60,373 nucleotides of DNA from Ruminococcus sp. (GCA_017397925.1 JAFQHO010000014.1:1-60373), one strand, 5' to 3'; shown: positions 22,441 to 30,983, numbered from the stretch's first letter. Notes: generated by a model not told the origin, from the letters alone. Numbers and translations: made by a program.

Positions 22441-22809
22441 TTAATTTTCTGACGGGGTATCCGCATTTTTGCAGGAAACAAAACCGTTTGTTTCCAGTGT
22501 GCGTATGAACATCGAAAGGCGTTCATACAAGGGCAGAGCCTTTTCGCCGAAATGTTCCTCTACAGGCTTGCCGATATCAAAAACAGTTTTTTCTCCGTCA
22601 ATCTGCAGCCATATGAAGCTTCCCATTTCATCGAGGTGAATATGGGAAACCTTAGGCTTTTTTATAAGCTTCTGGGCAATTCTGTTGGCAACACCCTTAT
22701 TTTCCATATGTAGGGTAACAAGTCCGTTGTCTTCAACAGACCACTGTATCTCCTCATTGCGGACAGGGATTTTTTCAACATAATTTTCACCCTTGGATTT
22801 ACTTTTCAT
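22441..22809 (-). CDS. PqqD family (RRE-like) protein
   Basis: 122 residues. The PqqD pattern is clear: QWSVEDNGLVTLHMENKGVA, then LDEMGSFIWLQIDGEKTVFD, and a winged-helix end (LYERLSMFIRTLETNGFV). PqqD-like domains bind leader peptides for radical SAM and other RiPP enzymes, but no such enzyme is adjacent; the element's maturase at 12469 carries its own N-terminal domain. The start overlaps the 3' end of the OPT transporter gene by 11 bases, so the two are translationally coupled and may act together. Confidence 0.8.
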   Translation of the reverse strand: MKSKSKGENYVEKIPVRNEEIQWSVEDNGLVTLHMENKGVANRIAQKLIKKPKVSHIHLDEMGSFIWLQIDGEKTVFDIGKPVEEHFGEKALPLYERLSMFIRTLETNGFVSCKNADTPSEN

Positions 22810-24745
22810 TTTTCTTGTTTACCTTTGCAGGCTTCTTCCAGATGGAGAATTTGAGAAGTGAAAGTATGATAAGTGCAAACAGTACAAGGCTTGATGCTGT
22901 TGATGCCCAACCGGGGAGATTAATCATACCTGAGATGTCAATAACCTTGTCAATTTCAAATACAGCAAGGAGAGCAATGAGAACGCCTACAAGACCTTCG
23001 CCTGCAATCATACCTGAGCTGAAAAGGATACCGTCGTTGATGATGTCCTTCTTGCGCTGTTCACCGATTTTATCTGTCTTCATCTTGTCGAAGATAAGAC
23101 GGATAATACCGCCTGCCATAATGCAGGCATTGAGGTGAACGGGGAGGTATACACCGATAGCAAATGGAAGTACGGGGATGCCGATAATTTCAACGAGAAT
23201 TGCGATAAATACGCCGATAAATACCAGATTCCAAGGAAGATCAGCGCTCATAACGCCCTCAACGATCATCTTCATAAGAGTTGCCTGAGGAGCAGGAAGG
23301 GTATCAGTACCGAAGCCCATTTCGTTATCAAGAAGATAAAGAGTAGCACCGATAGTAAGAGCAGCTGCAACAACACCGATAATTTCACCTATCTGCTGCT
23401 TCTTAGGTGTAGAACCAAGAATATAGCCTGTCTTTAAATCCTGCGAGGTATCGCCTGCGATAGCTGCAACGATACAGATAACAGAACCGATAGCAATAGC
23501 GGCTGTCATGCCTTCTGCACCCTCTGCACCTGTAAATTTGAGGATAAGTGTAGAGAGAAGAAGTGTAGCAATTGCCATACCTGAAACAGGGTTGTTACTG
23601 CTTCCTACAAGACCAACCATTCTTGAAGATACTGTTGCAAAGAAGAAGCCGAATACTACAATAATAAATGCACCGAGAAGTGAAACGGGAATTGCAGGGA
23701 TAAGCCATACAAGGAGAGTGAGAACAACGATAGCACCGATAACTATCTTTAAGTTGATATCCTGTGCTGTTCTATCATTGGACTTAACACCTGATTTGTC
23801 GCTCATGCTCTTGATAGCATCTCTGAATGTACGCACAATAATAGGAAGTGACTTGATAAGGCTGATAATACCGCCGGCAGCGAGTGCGCCTGCACCGATA
23901 TATCTTATATAGTTGCTCCAGATACCGGAAGCACCGCTTGCAGCGTAAATTTCACCGATTGTCTGCTCTGTGCTTGGGTACATAATTACGTTCTCGCCGA
24001 AAAGAACGATAAGGGGGATAAGAACCAGCCAGCTGAGAATACCGCCTGAGAACATATAGGAGGATATTCTGAAACCGCAGATATAACCAACGCTCATTAC
24101 AGCGGGATAAATCTGTGTGCCGAACTCGCCTGCGTATCCTTTCACCTTAAAGGCAACTTCGCCCGGAATTGCCTTTAAGCCGTCGATTATAAGCTTGAAT
24201 ATAGCTGCAAAGCCCATACCTGCAAATACAGTTGAAGCGTTTGCGCCGCCGTTTTCACCTGCAAGGAGGATTTCAGCACAAGCGGTACCCTCGGGGTAGG
24301 GGAGTGTGCCGTGTTCCTTTACGATAAGGGCATTTCTCAGTGGCACCATAAAGAAGATACCGAGAAGTCCGCCTATAAGGGAGATAAGTGTTATTTCGAG
24401 AATTCCGGGCTTGTCTGTAACGCCGTCCTTAGCCCAGAGGAAAAGTGCGGGAAGTGTGAATATAGTACCTGCTGCAAGAGATTCACCTGCAGAGCCTATT
24501 GTTTGTACTACGTTGCTTTCAAGGATTGAGTTTCTTTTAAGAAGAACTCTGATAACTCCCATTGCAATAACTGCTGCAGGGATAGAGGCTGAAACTGTCA
24601 TACCTACTCTTAAACCGAGGTAAGCGTTAGCCGCGCCGAAAATAATGGCGAGGAGTATACCCATAAAGATAGAGGTGAAAGTAAGCTCGGGAGTTACCTT
24701 ATCTGCGGGTATATAGGGTTTGAATTCTTTTTGTTTGTTTTCCAT
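22799..24745 (-). CDS. OPT family oligopeptide/metal-chelate transporter
   Basis: About 648 residues with 14-16 membrane helices. FGAANAYLGLRVGMTVSASI, GTLPYPEGTACAEILLAGEN and AIAGDTSQDLKTGYILGSTP are signatures of the OPT family (prokaryotic EspB-like branch), which imports small peptides or metal chelates. The start is the second of two ATGs, six bases after GGAG; longer reading is ruled out because the consensus promoter overlaps it. It forms a two-gene operon with the PqqD-like gene, an uncommon pairing for a peptide importer. Confidence 0.9.
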   Translation of the reverse strand: MENKQKEFKPYIPADKVTPELTFTSIFMGILLAIIFGAANAYLGLRVGMTVSASIPAAVIAMGVIRVLLKRNSILESNVVQTIGSAGESLAAGTIFTLPALFLWAKDGVTDKPGILEITLISLIGGLLGIFFMVPLRNALIVKEHGTLPYPEGTACAEILLAGENGGANASTVFAGMGFAAIFKLIIDGLKAIPGEVAFKVKGYAGEFGTQIYPAVMSVGYICGFRISSYMFSGGILSWLVLIPLIVLFGENVIMYPSTEQTIGEIYAASGASGIWSNYIRYIGAGALAAGGIISLIKSLPIIVRTFRDAIKSMSDKSGVKSNDRTAQDINLKIVIGAIVVLTLLVWLIPAIPVSLLGAFIIVVFGFFFATVSSRMVGLVGSSNNPVSGMAIATLLLSTLILKFTGAEGAEGMTAAIAIGSVICIVAAIAGDTSQDLKTGYILGSTPKKQQIGEIIGVVAAALTIGATLYLLDNEMGFGTDTLPAPQATLMKMIVEGVMSADLPWNLVFIGVFIAILVEIIGIPVLPFAIGVYLPVHLNACIMAGGIIRLIFDKMKTDKIGEQRKKDIINDGILFSSGMIAGEGLVGVLIALLAVFEIDKVIDISGMINLPGWASTASSLVLFALIILSLLKFSIWKKPAKVNKKNEK

Positions 24746-24848
24746 CATCGTCTCCAATCTGCTTTTAAGCATAGTTTTTCGAGTTTTGACGCTATGATAC
24801 GGATTATTCGGCTTGTCCGTCTGCAGTTCATAGCATTCATACCTTATA

Positions 24849-24877
24849 ATTATAACAGTTTTTTTGTCGGATTTCAA
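24849..24877 (-). promoter_or_regulatory. Promoter of the OPT-PqqD operon
   Basis: Minus-strand TTGAAA (24872-24877), 17-base spacer, TATAAT (24849-24854). It sets the true start of the transporter gene inside the long open frame. Confidence 0.7.
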
Positions 24878-25173
24878 GGGGGAATGAATAATGATAAATA
24901 TAAAATTTTTATGACTTAATTATGTATATTTTGTGATGGATGTAAATTTGTTGGGTGGTAATGATACAGTTAAAACGCTGTGTATTTATCTTCTGCTTAT
25001 ATTGTATCATATAATTCTACTTATGTCAATAGGTTTTGAAAGTCTTTTTGGAAATTTGTATGATTGCACAAAACCGCAACAGCAAAACTGTGAGTTTTGA
25101 CAATAAAAAGATGTGGATGTGGATATTATCCGCTCCAGATTGTCGAAAAACCTGAATTTCATTCTGAAATTAC

Positions 25174-25245
25174 GGTCACGGCACGCCGTGATCCTACGTC
25201 ATATAACGTAGAATAGACATTTTGTAGGGGCGAGCATTACTCGCC
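25174..25245. repeat. Cluster of three intergenic palindromes
   Basis: Three hairpins follow each other: CACGGC/GCCGTG (25178-25191), CTACGT/ACGTAG (25194-25211) and GGCGAG/CTCGCC (25229-25245). The sequence GTAGGGGCGAGCATTACTCG is of the kind seen in dispersed intergenic repeats. The rest of 24878-25173 shows no gene. Confidence 0.55.
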
Positions 25246-25268
25246 TTTATAAAATATGTCTTTTTCAT

Positions 25269-25627
25269 ACTACGCTGTAACACTTAAAACTTATTTTTTA
25301 TTTATAATAAATTCAAAAGGGCAGTTTATCGCCAAAGAGGACAACCTACGGGGAACGAGGGAGGGGAAAACTAAACTGGAACAAAAATCGGCATTCCCCT
25401 CCCTCTTTCCCCTACGGTTTTCCTCTCTGGACTCTCCTTTCCCTTTCCCCTTTCTCCTTCCCTTTCCGATTTTTGAACTCAGGGGTTTGTTACATATGCT
25501 GAAGACAAGTCTTTTCATACGAGGCAGGTGGTCTTTTCAAAAGCTTATTTTTTAAACTTCTCTATTATACGCATTGATATAAAAATTGTTTTATTAAACA
25601 TAAAATTTTAGTTGTTACAGCGTACTA
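25269..25627. mobile_element. MITE-like element with a large GC-rich hairpin
   Basis: Imperfect terminal inverted repeats of about 25 bases bound 359 bp; they share TACGCTGTAACA (from 25271 and, inverted, to 25624). Inside, 25345-25368 and 25394-25417 pair over 24 positions with few mismatches (purine-rich GAGGGAGGGGAA arm). A 99-codon open frame inside has no SD and a low-complexity composition, so I do not call it a gene. A non-autonomous transposon is the simplest reading. Confidence 0.55.
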
Positions 25628-25689
25628 CAGGCAAAGGCGCAATATACTGCGTTTTTTAGGATTAATTAGAAGTTGTGTGTAAAAAAGGA

Positions 25690-25718
25690 TTGACAAAAAA
25701 TAAACAATGTGGTATAAT
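25690..25718 (+). promoter_or_regulatory. Promoter of the lipase-TM1266-hydG operon
   Basis: TTGACA (25690-25695), 17-base spacer, TATAAT (25713-25718), a perfect consensus. The transcript has a leader of about 140 bases. Confidence 0.85.
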
Positions 25719-25830
25719 ATTATCAGCGGGCAGCGGGATTTATTCCGTTATCGGCATTACATTAAAATATCGTTTTCTGAATGCGGAGTCTTCTTTGCTT
25801 TCGGTCAACTTTGTATGCTGAAATTTTATG

Positions 25831-25851
25831 CCCCACTATCTATATGTGGGG
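25831..25851 (+). promoter_or_regulatory. Leader hairpin that could hide the lipase RBS
   Basis: CCCCAC (25831-25836) and GTGGGG (25846-25851) form a perfect 6-bp stem followed by ATTTTTGTT. The 3' arm holds the only SD-like purine run (GTGGGGA) before the ATG at 25864. It could block translation or act as an attenuator. Confidence 0.5.
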
Positions 25852-25863
25852 ATTTTTGTTGCT

Positions 25864-26691
25864 ATGGAAAATTATAATTGCAAAACAAAATATCCTGTTT
25901 TACTCATTCACGGTATGGGCTTCCGCGATGGGAAAATCGGCTACTGGGGCAGGATACCCCATATGCTCAGCAAATGGGGTGCTGACGTGTATTTCGGCTG
26001 TCAGGACGCCAATGGTTCAATTGAGTCAAACTGCGAAACGCTGAAAAAATCCCTTGAAAAAGCACTTGCGGAAAGCTCTGCCGAAAAAATCAATATTATA
26101 GCGCATTCAAAGGGCGGAATTGAGGCGCGTTATCTCATATCCACTCTGGATATGGGCGGATATATTGCCTCTTTGACCACTATCAGCACTCCCCATAAGG
26201 GTTCGCGGACTATGGATAAGCTTATAAAACTGCCGAAAATACTCCTTAAAGCTGGCAGCAGGGTATTTGATTTTTTCGAGGGTATAGGCGGTGACAGAAA
26301 CCCCGATACCTATCGCTGTTTGGAACAGCTTACAACGGATTTTATGAAGAGGTTTAATGAGGAAAATCCTGATAATCCTTACGTTTTTTATCAGAGTTTT
26401 GGCTTTAAGATGAGAAATCCTTTGAGTGATATCTTTATGTCTGTGCCGTATATCGCCGTTAAGTTTCTAAACAGTCAGAGTGACGGACTTCTTGTGCCTG
26501 ACGAGGTGAAATGGAGCAATTTCCGCGGAGTGTACACGGGAACTGGAAACCGCGGTATATCTCATTGCGACGAGGTAGATATGCGCCGTCGTCCGCTGAG
26601 CAAAAAAGTGCCTGCAAATGAATATGAAATATCCGATATAACTGAATTTTACGGAAAAATTGTATCGGAGCTTAGAGAAAAGGGGTTGTAA
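25864..26691 (+). CDS. Alpha/beta hydrolase, lipase/esterase-like
   Basis: About 275 residues. YPVLLIHGMGFRDG carries the oxyanion strand-loop, INIIAHSKGGIEARY the nucleophile elbow (Ser in HSKGG), TTISTPHKGSRTMD is the usual following motif of class 2 lipases, and SDGLLVP and SHCDEVD supply acid and base candidates. Without a signal peptide it acts in the cytoplasm. ATG at 25864 is preferred over the in-frame ATG at 25828 because homology begins right after it. The stop overlaps the next start by one base, coupling it to the TM1266-hydG pair; the connection with hydrogenase maturation is unclear. Confidence 0.8.
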   Translation: MENYNCKTKYPVLLIHGMGFRDGKIGYWGRIPHMLSKWGADVYFGCQDANGSIESNCETLKKSLEKALAESSAEKINIIAHSKGGIEARYLISTLDMGGYIASLTTISTPHKGSRTMDKLIKLPKILLKAGSRVFDFFEGIGGDRNPDTYRCLEQLTTDFMKRFNEENPDNPYVFYQSFGFKMRNPLSDIFMSVPYIAVKFLNSQSDGLLVPDEVKWSNFRGVYTGTGNRGISHCDEVDMRRRPLSKKVPANEYEISDITEFYGKIVSELREKGL

Positions 26692-26939
26692 TGGAAGAAA
26701 AAAGAATAGCCGTAGCGGCAATTGTAATTGACGATATATCGGCAGTTGACGAAGTCAATAAGGTGCTGCACCAGTTCAATGAAATAATCATCGGCAGAAT
26801 GGGCATACCATACAGAGAGCGCGGTGTTTCCGTTATATCCGTAGCCGTTGACGCATCTCCCGACAAAATAAGCTGTCTTACAGGAAAACTGGGACATATA
26901 GGCGGCGTATCTGTTAAAGCCGCAATTTCGAAGAAATAG
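26691..26939 (+). CDS. TM1266-type [FeFe]-hydrogenase regulator
   Basis: 82 residues, beginning MEEKRIAVAAIVIDDISAVD, with HQFNEIIIGRMGIPYRERGV and a closing GKLGHIGGVSVKAAISK. This is the TM1266/iron-only hydrogenase system regulator family, an ACT/NikR-like small domain usually encoded beside HydG, as here. It probably senses a metabolite or metal and affects hydrogenase gene expression; no DNA-binding domain is visible. Confidence 0.88.
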   Translation: MEEKRIAVAAIVIDDISAVDEVNKVLHQFNEIIIGRMGIPYRERGVSVISVAVDASPDKISCLTGKLGHIGGVSVKAAISKK

Positions 26940-26951
26940 GAGGAAAAGTAT

Positions 26952-28391
26952 ATGTATAATGTGAAATCTTTAAAGGCTGAGGAATTTATCAATCACGAGG
27001 AAATCCTTGAAACCCTTGAATATGCGGAGGCTAACAAGAGCAACCGTGAGCTTATTGAGGAAATTCTCGAAAAGGCTCGTCCTAAGAAAACAGGCAGAGG
27101 TGTGGAATGTGCAGGTCTTTCCCACAGGGATGCAAGCGTTCTCCTTGCCTGCGATATCCCCGAAATGACGGAGAAAATTTACGCTCTTGCCAATGAGATT
27201 AAGGAAAATTTCTACGGTGACAGAATTGTTATGTTTGCACCCCTTTATCTTTCAAATTACTGCGTAAATCAGTGCGTATACTGCCCTTATCATATTCAGA
27301 ATAAGGAAATTCCACGTAAAAAGCTTACAATGGAAGAAGTTGAAAAGGAAGTAATCGCACTGCAGGATATGGGACACAAGCGTCTTGCTATTGAAGCCGG
27401 TGAGGACCCTATAAACAACCCCATTGAGTATATCATTGATTGCATCAAGACAATTTACTCTATCAAGCACAAGAATGGCGCTATCAGACGTGTAAATGTC
27501 AACATTGCCGCTACAACTGTTGAAAACTACCGCAAACTCAAAGAGGCTGAAATCGGAACATATATCCTTTTCCAGGAGACATATCACAAGGAGAGCTATG
27601 AGGAGCTTCATCCCGCAGGTCCCAAGCACAACTATGCATACCACACAGAGGCTATGGACAGAGCTATGGAAGGCGGTATTGACGACGTCGGTCTTGGCGT
27701 ACTGTTCGGACTTGATAAATATAAGTACGAATTTGCAGGACTTCTTATGCACGCAGAGCATCTTGAAGCTGTACACGGTGTAGGTCCTCATACAATCAGC
27801 GTGCCACGTCTGAAAAGAGCCTCTGATATTGACCCTACACAGTTTGACAACGGTATTGATGATGATACATTTGCTAAAATTATCGCTTGTATCAGAATAT
27901 CTGTGCCTTATACAGGTATGATTATCTCCACAAGAGAGAGTGAGGAATGCCGCAAAAAGGTTCTCAAGCTCGGTATATCTCAGATTTCAGGCGGTTCAAG
28001 AACATCTGTAGGCGGTTATGCAAACGAAGAAAGACCACACGATACAGAACAGTTTGACGTATCTGACCAGCGTACTCTTGACGAGGTTGTAAAGTGGCTT
28101 ATGGAAGGCGGATATATTCCATCATTCTGCACGGCTTGCTACCGTGAGGGACGTACAGGCGACAGATTTATGGCTCTTTGCAAGGTGGGACAAATTCAGA
28201 ATTGCTGTCACCCTAACGCACTGCTGACATTGCAGGAGTATTTACAGGACTATGCAAGCCCTGAGACAAGAAAAATCGGCGAAGCACTTATTGACCGTGA
28301 AATCGTGAAAGTTCCCGATGATAAAAAGCGTGAAAGAGCGCTTGAATATCTTGATAAAATCAGAAATGGTGAGCGTGATTTCCGTTTCTGA
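26952..28391 (+). CDS. hydG: [FeFe]-hydrogenase maturase, radical SAM tyrosine lyase
   Basis: 479 residues, full length. Radical SAM motif CVNQCVYCPYH (CxxxCxxC, about residue 100), ThiH-like barrel, and the C-terminal cluster-binding pattern CTACYREGRTG with a further Cys (ALCKVGQIQNCC) that binds the dangler-iron [5Fe-5S] cluster. It cleaves tyrosine to p-cresol and makes the CO and cyanide ligands of the H-cluster. Start follows AGGAGG. HydE, HydF and the hydrogenase itself are not in the window. Confidence 0.96.
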   Translation: MYNVKSLKAEEFINHEEILETLEYAEANKSNRELIEEILEKARPKKTGRGVECAGLSHRDASVLLACDIPEMTEKIYALANEIKENFYGDRIVMFAPLYLSNYCVNQCVYCPYHIQNKEIPRKKLTMEEVEKEVIALQDMGHKRLAIEAGEDPINNPIEYIIDCIKTIYSIKHKNGAIRRVNVNIAATTVENYRKLKEAEIGTYILFQETYHKESYEELHPAGPKHNYAYHTEAMDRAMEGGIDDVGLGVLFGLDKYKYEFAGLLMHAEHLEAVHGVGPHTISVPRLKRASDIDPTQFDNGIDDDTFAKIIACIRISVPYTGMIISTRESEECRKKVLKLGISQISGGSRTSVGGYANEERPHDTEQFDVSDQRTLDEVVKWLMEGGYIPSFCTACYREGRTGDRFMALCKVGQIQNCCHPNALLTLQEYLQDYASPETRKIGEALIDREIVKVPDDKKRERALEYLDKIRNGERDFRF

Positions 28392-28420
28392 TTGACAAAT
28401 TGTGTAAAACGTGGTATAAT
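28392..28420 (+). promoter_or_regulatory. Promoter of the 51-residue membrane protein gene
   Basis: TTGACA (28392-28397), 17-base spacer, TATAAT (28415-28420), beginning immediately after the hydG stop codon. Confidence 0.8.
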
Positions 28421-28473
28421 TAAGATTGCAGGGTTGTTCCTGTGACTATTAACTTCGTGGGAGGACAAAAATA

Positions 28474-28629
28474 ATGGATATGTTATCAATTCTTACACTT
28501 GCGGCTGCATCGCCTGCTACAGGAGACAGATTTCCTGTAATTCCCCTTGTGATTATAGTTGGTCTTGCGCTTGTTATAGCGGTTGTATCATCTATAGTTG
28601 CTGCTAAGAATAAGAAGGACGACGAATAA
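28474..28629 (+). CDS. 51-residue single-span membrane protein with TGD motif
   Basis: A small gene with GGGAGG site, own promoter and own terminator. MDMLSILTLAAASPATGDRF is followed by a hydrophobic helix (PVIPLVIIVGLALVIAVVSS) and a charged tail AAKNKKDDE. The layout PATGD-helix-basic residues resembles an LPXTG-type sorting signal without a preceding domain. It could be a sortase substrate, a membrane small protein, or a relic of a sorted protein. Family not known to me. Confidence 0.65.
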   Translation: MDMLSILTLAAASPATGDRFPVIPLVIIVGLALVIAVVSSIVAAKNKKDDE

Positions 28630-28636
28630 ATTACAG

Positions 28637-28664
28637 AGGCACCGCTTTTATGCGGTGCCTTTGC
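28637..28664 (+). terminator. Terminator after the 51-residue gene
   Basis: AGGCACCGC and GCGGTGCCT form a perfect 9-bp stem around six bases, with a short T-run. Confidence 0.75.
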
Positions 28665-28712
28665 ATATCTGACAGGCATAATGTCATAAAATGGCGGAAA
28701 GGGGGCGGTTTT

Positions 28713-29000
28713 ATGATTTGCAGTCTTGATGAAATAAAGAAAAAAGAGGTTATTGACGTTAAAACGGGTGAACGTCTTGGCTATATTGACGATGTGCGTA
28801 TGGATACGGAGAAATCAGAGATAATTTCTGTTATAATTTACGGCGGATACCGATTTTTCGGGCTTTTTGGCAAGGAGGACGATGTGGAGCTGCCTTGTAA
28901 TTCCATAAAGGTAATAGGCAGCGATACCATTCTTGCGGATACATCTTTTGCAAAATGCACAAAAAATAAATTCCTGCGTTTTAAAAGTTTGTTGGGTTAG
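28713..29000 (+). CDS. ylmC: YlmC/YmxH family PRC-barrel protein
   Basis: 95 residues: MICSLDEIKKKEVIDVKTGE, RLGYIDDVRMD and IYGGYRFFGLFGKEDDVELP match the YlmC/YmxH PRC-barrel proteins, sporulation-associated in Bacillus. ATG at 28713 follows GGGGGCGG; the open frame extends upstream without a better site. Single gene followed by the rpsB promoter. Confidence 0.87.
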   Translation: MICSLDEIKKKEVIDVKTGERLGYIDDVRMDTEKSEIISVIIYGGYRFFGLFGKEDDVELPCNSIKVIGSDTILADTSFAKCTKNKFLRFKSLLG

Positions 29001-29005
29001 ATATT

Positions 29006-29034
29006 GCCAAAAATAAGGAAATATGGTATAATAA
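29006..29034 (+). promoter_or_regulatory. Promoter of rpsB
   Basis: TTGCCA (29006-29011), 17-base spacer, TATAAT (29029-29034). A GC-rich 100-base leader follows (29041-29146), with potential stems around TGCGGGTCGGTGCG; it may be the S2 autoregulatory leader, but I cannot match it to a model by eye. Confidence 0.75.
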
Positions 29035-29146
29035 TTAGGCAATTCACACGCAGGATTTTTGCGGGTCGGTGCGTCTGCGGACGTGGCACGCAAGGTAAAT
29101 GCTGCGGAGGATTAATTAATAACCAATTTTAAGGAGGACTACCACA

Positions 29147-29896
29147 ATGGCAGTAGTTTCAATGAAGCAGCTTCTTGAAGCAGGCGTTCACTTCGGACAC
29201 CAGACAAGACGCTGGAACCCCAAAATGGCACCATACATCTTCACAGAGAGAAATGGTATCTACATCATCGACCTTCAGAAGACAGTTAAGAAGCTCGAAG
29301 AGGCTTATATGTTCGTTCGCGACATCGCAGCTGAGGGCGGCGAAGTTCTTTTCGTAGGTACAAAGAAGCAGGCCGGCGATTCCGTTAAGGAAGAGGCTAC
29401 ACGTGCAGGCGCTCACTACGTAAATGCAAGATGGCTGGGCGGTATGCTCACAAACTTCAAGACAATCCAGACTCGTATCAAGAGACTTGAGCAGCTCCAC
29501 ACAATGGAAGAGGACGGCACATTTGATCTTCTCCCTAAGAAGGAAGTTGTTAAGCTCAACCTCGAAATCGAGAAGCTTGAGAAGTTCCTCGGCGGTATCA
29601 AGACAATGAAGAAGCTCCCTGCAGCTCTCTTTATCGTAGACCCCCGCAAGGAAAAGATTGCTGTTGCTGAGGCTAAGAAGCTCAACATCCCGATCGTTGC
29701 TATCGTTGATACAAACTGCGATCCTGATGAAGTTGACTACGTTATCCCCGGTAACGATGACGCTATCCGCGCTGTAAAGCTTATTGCAGGTGCAATCGCT
29801 AACGCTGTTATCGAAGGCAGACAGGGCGATGACGCTGCTGAGGCTGTAGAGGCTCCCGCAGAGGAAGCTGCAGCTGATGAGGCAGAGGCTGAATAA
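29147..29896 (+). CDS. rpsB: 30S ribosomal protein S2
   Basis: 249 residues: [20 protein letters not shown], then [20 protein letters not shown] and the C-terminal [20 protein letters not shown] are canonical for S2. An acidic, Ala-rich tail ([15 protein letters not shown]) extends the C-terminus. Start follows AAGGAGG. Upstream of tsf as in most bacteria, but with a terminator between. Confidence 0.98.
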   Translation: MAVVSMKQLLEAGVHFGHQTRRWNPKMAPYIFTERNGIYIIDLQKTVKKLEEAYMFVRDIAAEGGEVLFVGTKKQAGDSVKEEATRAGAHYVNARWLGGMLTNFKTIQTRIKRLEQLHTMEEDGTFDLLPKKEVVKLNLEIEKLEKFLGGIKTMKKLPAALFIVDPRKEKIAVAEAKKLNIPIVAIVDTNCDPDEVDYVIPGNDDAIRAVKLIAGAIANAVIEGRQGDDAAEAVEAPAEEAAADEAEAE

Positions 29897-29913
29897 TTCA
29901 AGTAATACAATCA

Positions 29914-29941
29914 AAAACCCGAATATAACGTTCGGGTTTTT
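29914..29941 (+). terminator. Terminator between rpsB and tsf
   Basis: ACCCGAA/TTCGGGT stem followed by T-rich sequence. It would reduce tsf read-through from the rpsB promoter; no strong promoter is visible before tsf, so it probably acts as a partial terminator. Confidence 0.75.
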
Positions 29942-29979
29942 GCGGATTATACAACAAATATTTTTAGGAGGTAATAACA

Positions 29980-30897
29980 ATGGGAAAGGTTTCCGTTGCA
30001 GAGATTAAAGAACTTATGAGCGCTACAGGCGTTGGTATGATGGACTGTAAGAAGGCTCTTGAAGCTAACGATGGCGATATGGACAAGGCTATTGAATTCC
30101 TCAGAGAAAAAGGTCTTGCTACACAGGCTAAGAAGAGCGGCAGAGCTGCTGCTGAGGGTATCGTTACAGCTGTTGTAAACGGCAATGTTGGCGTACTCCT
30201 CGAAGTAAACACAGAGACAGACTTCGCTGCTAACACAGACGATATCAAGAACTTTGTTGCAGGCGTTGCAAATACAATCATTGAGAAGAATCCTGCTGAC
30301 GTTGAGGCTCTCAAGGCTGAGGTTATCAGCGGCGGTACATCTACAATCGGCGATGTTCTTACAGAACTTGCTGGTATGAAGATCAGAGAGAATATCGTTA
30401 TCCGTCGTTTCGTAAGAATGGAAGGCAAGCTTGCTTCTTACATCCACAACGGCGGCAGCATCGGCGTTCTCGTAAAGATGGATACAGAGCTTGACGCAGA
30501 CGCAGTTGCAGCTATCGGTAAGGATGTTGCTATGCAGTCCGCAGCTCTCAATGCTCCTTATCTCAACCGTGAGCAGGTTCCTGCTGACGTAATCGACAAG
30601 GAGAGAGAGATTATGATGGCTCAGATGGCTGAAGATCCTAAGATGGCTAACAAGCCTGAGCAGGTAAGAGCTAAGATTGTTGAAGGTAAGATCGGCAAGT
30701 ACTATTCTGAGAACTGCCTCCTTGAGCAGGCATTCGTTAAGGATGACAAGCTCAGCGTTCAGGGCTATGTTGATGCAGAGGCTAAGAAGCTCGGCGGCAC
30801 AATCGCTGTAACTGACGTTGTACGTTACGAGAGAGGCGAAGGCGTTGAGAAGAAGGAAGACAACCTCGCTGACGAAGTTGCAAAGATGATCAAGTAA
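29980..30897 (+). CDS. tsf: Elongation factor Ts
   Basis: 305 residues. The N-terminal UBA-like helices (AEIKELMSATGVGMMDCKKA), then MDKAIEFLREKGLATQAKKS, and TDFAANTDDIKNFV (the TDF/FxxN core contact) are diagnostic. It catalyses GDP release from EF-Tu. Start follows AGGAGG, and a strong terminator follows the gene. Confidence 0.98.
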   Translation: MGKVSVAEIKELMSATGVGMMDCKKALEANDGDMDKAIEFLREKGLATQAKKSGRAAAEGIVTAVVNGNVGVLLEVNTETDFAANTDDIKNFVAGVANTIIEKNPADVEALKAEVISGGTSTIGDVLTELAGMKIRENIVIRRFVRMEGKLASYIHNGGSIGVLVKMDTELDADAVAAIGKDVAMQSAALNAPYLNREQVPADVIDKEREIMMAQMAEDPKMANKPEQVRAKIVEGKIGKYYSENCLLEQAFVKDDKLSVQGYVDAEAKKLGGTIAVTDVVRYERGEGVEKKEDNLADEVAKMIK

Positions 30898-30914
30898 TTT
30901 AATTACGATATGTT

Positions 30915-30945
30915 AAAAGGTCTGCTTTCGGGCAGACCTTTTTGA
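30915..30945 (+). terminator. Terminator of tsf
   Basis: AAAGGTCTGC (30916-30925) and GCAGACCTTT (30932-30941) pair perfectly, with T5 at the end. Confidence 0.88.
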
Positions 30946-30954
30946 TTTATATTA

Positions 30955-30983
30955 TTGCTTTTTAAAACAGAATATGGTATAAT
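30955..30983 (+). promoter_or_regulatory. Promoter of the CPBP protease gene
   Basis: TTGCTT (30955-30960), 17-base spacer, TATAAT (30978-30983). Confidence 0.7.

Noticed and set aside
22299-24919. Extra genes antisense to guaA and OPT
   Set aside because: Several open frames on the plus strand mirror codon patterns of the real genes; none has SD or recognisable protein families.
25256-25555. 99-residue hypothetical gene in the MITE region
   Set aside because: No SD, low-complexity Phe/Pro composition and it runs through both arms of a large hairpin.
28650-28712. Longer N-terminus for the YlmC-like protein
   Set aside because: The extra codons run through the preceding terminator; the ATG at 28713 has the strong SD and family-typical start.
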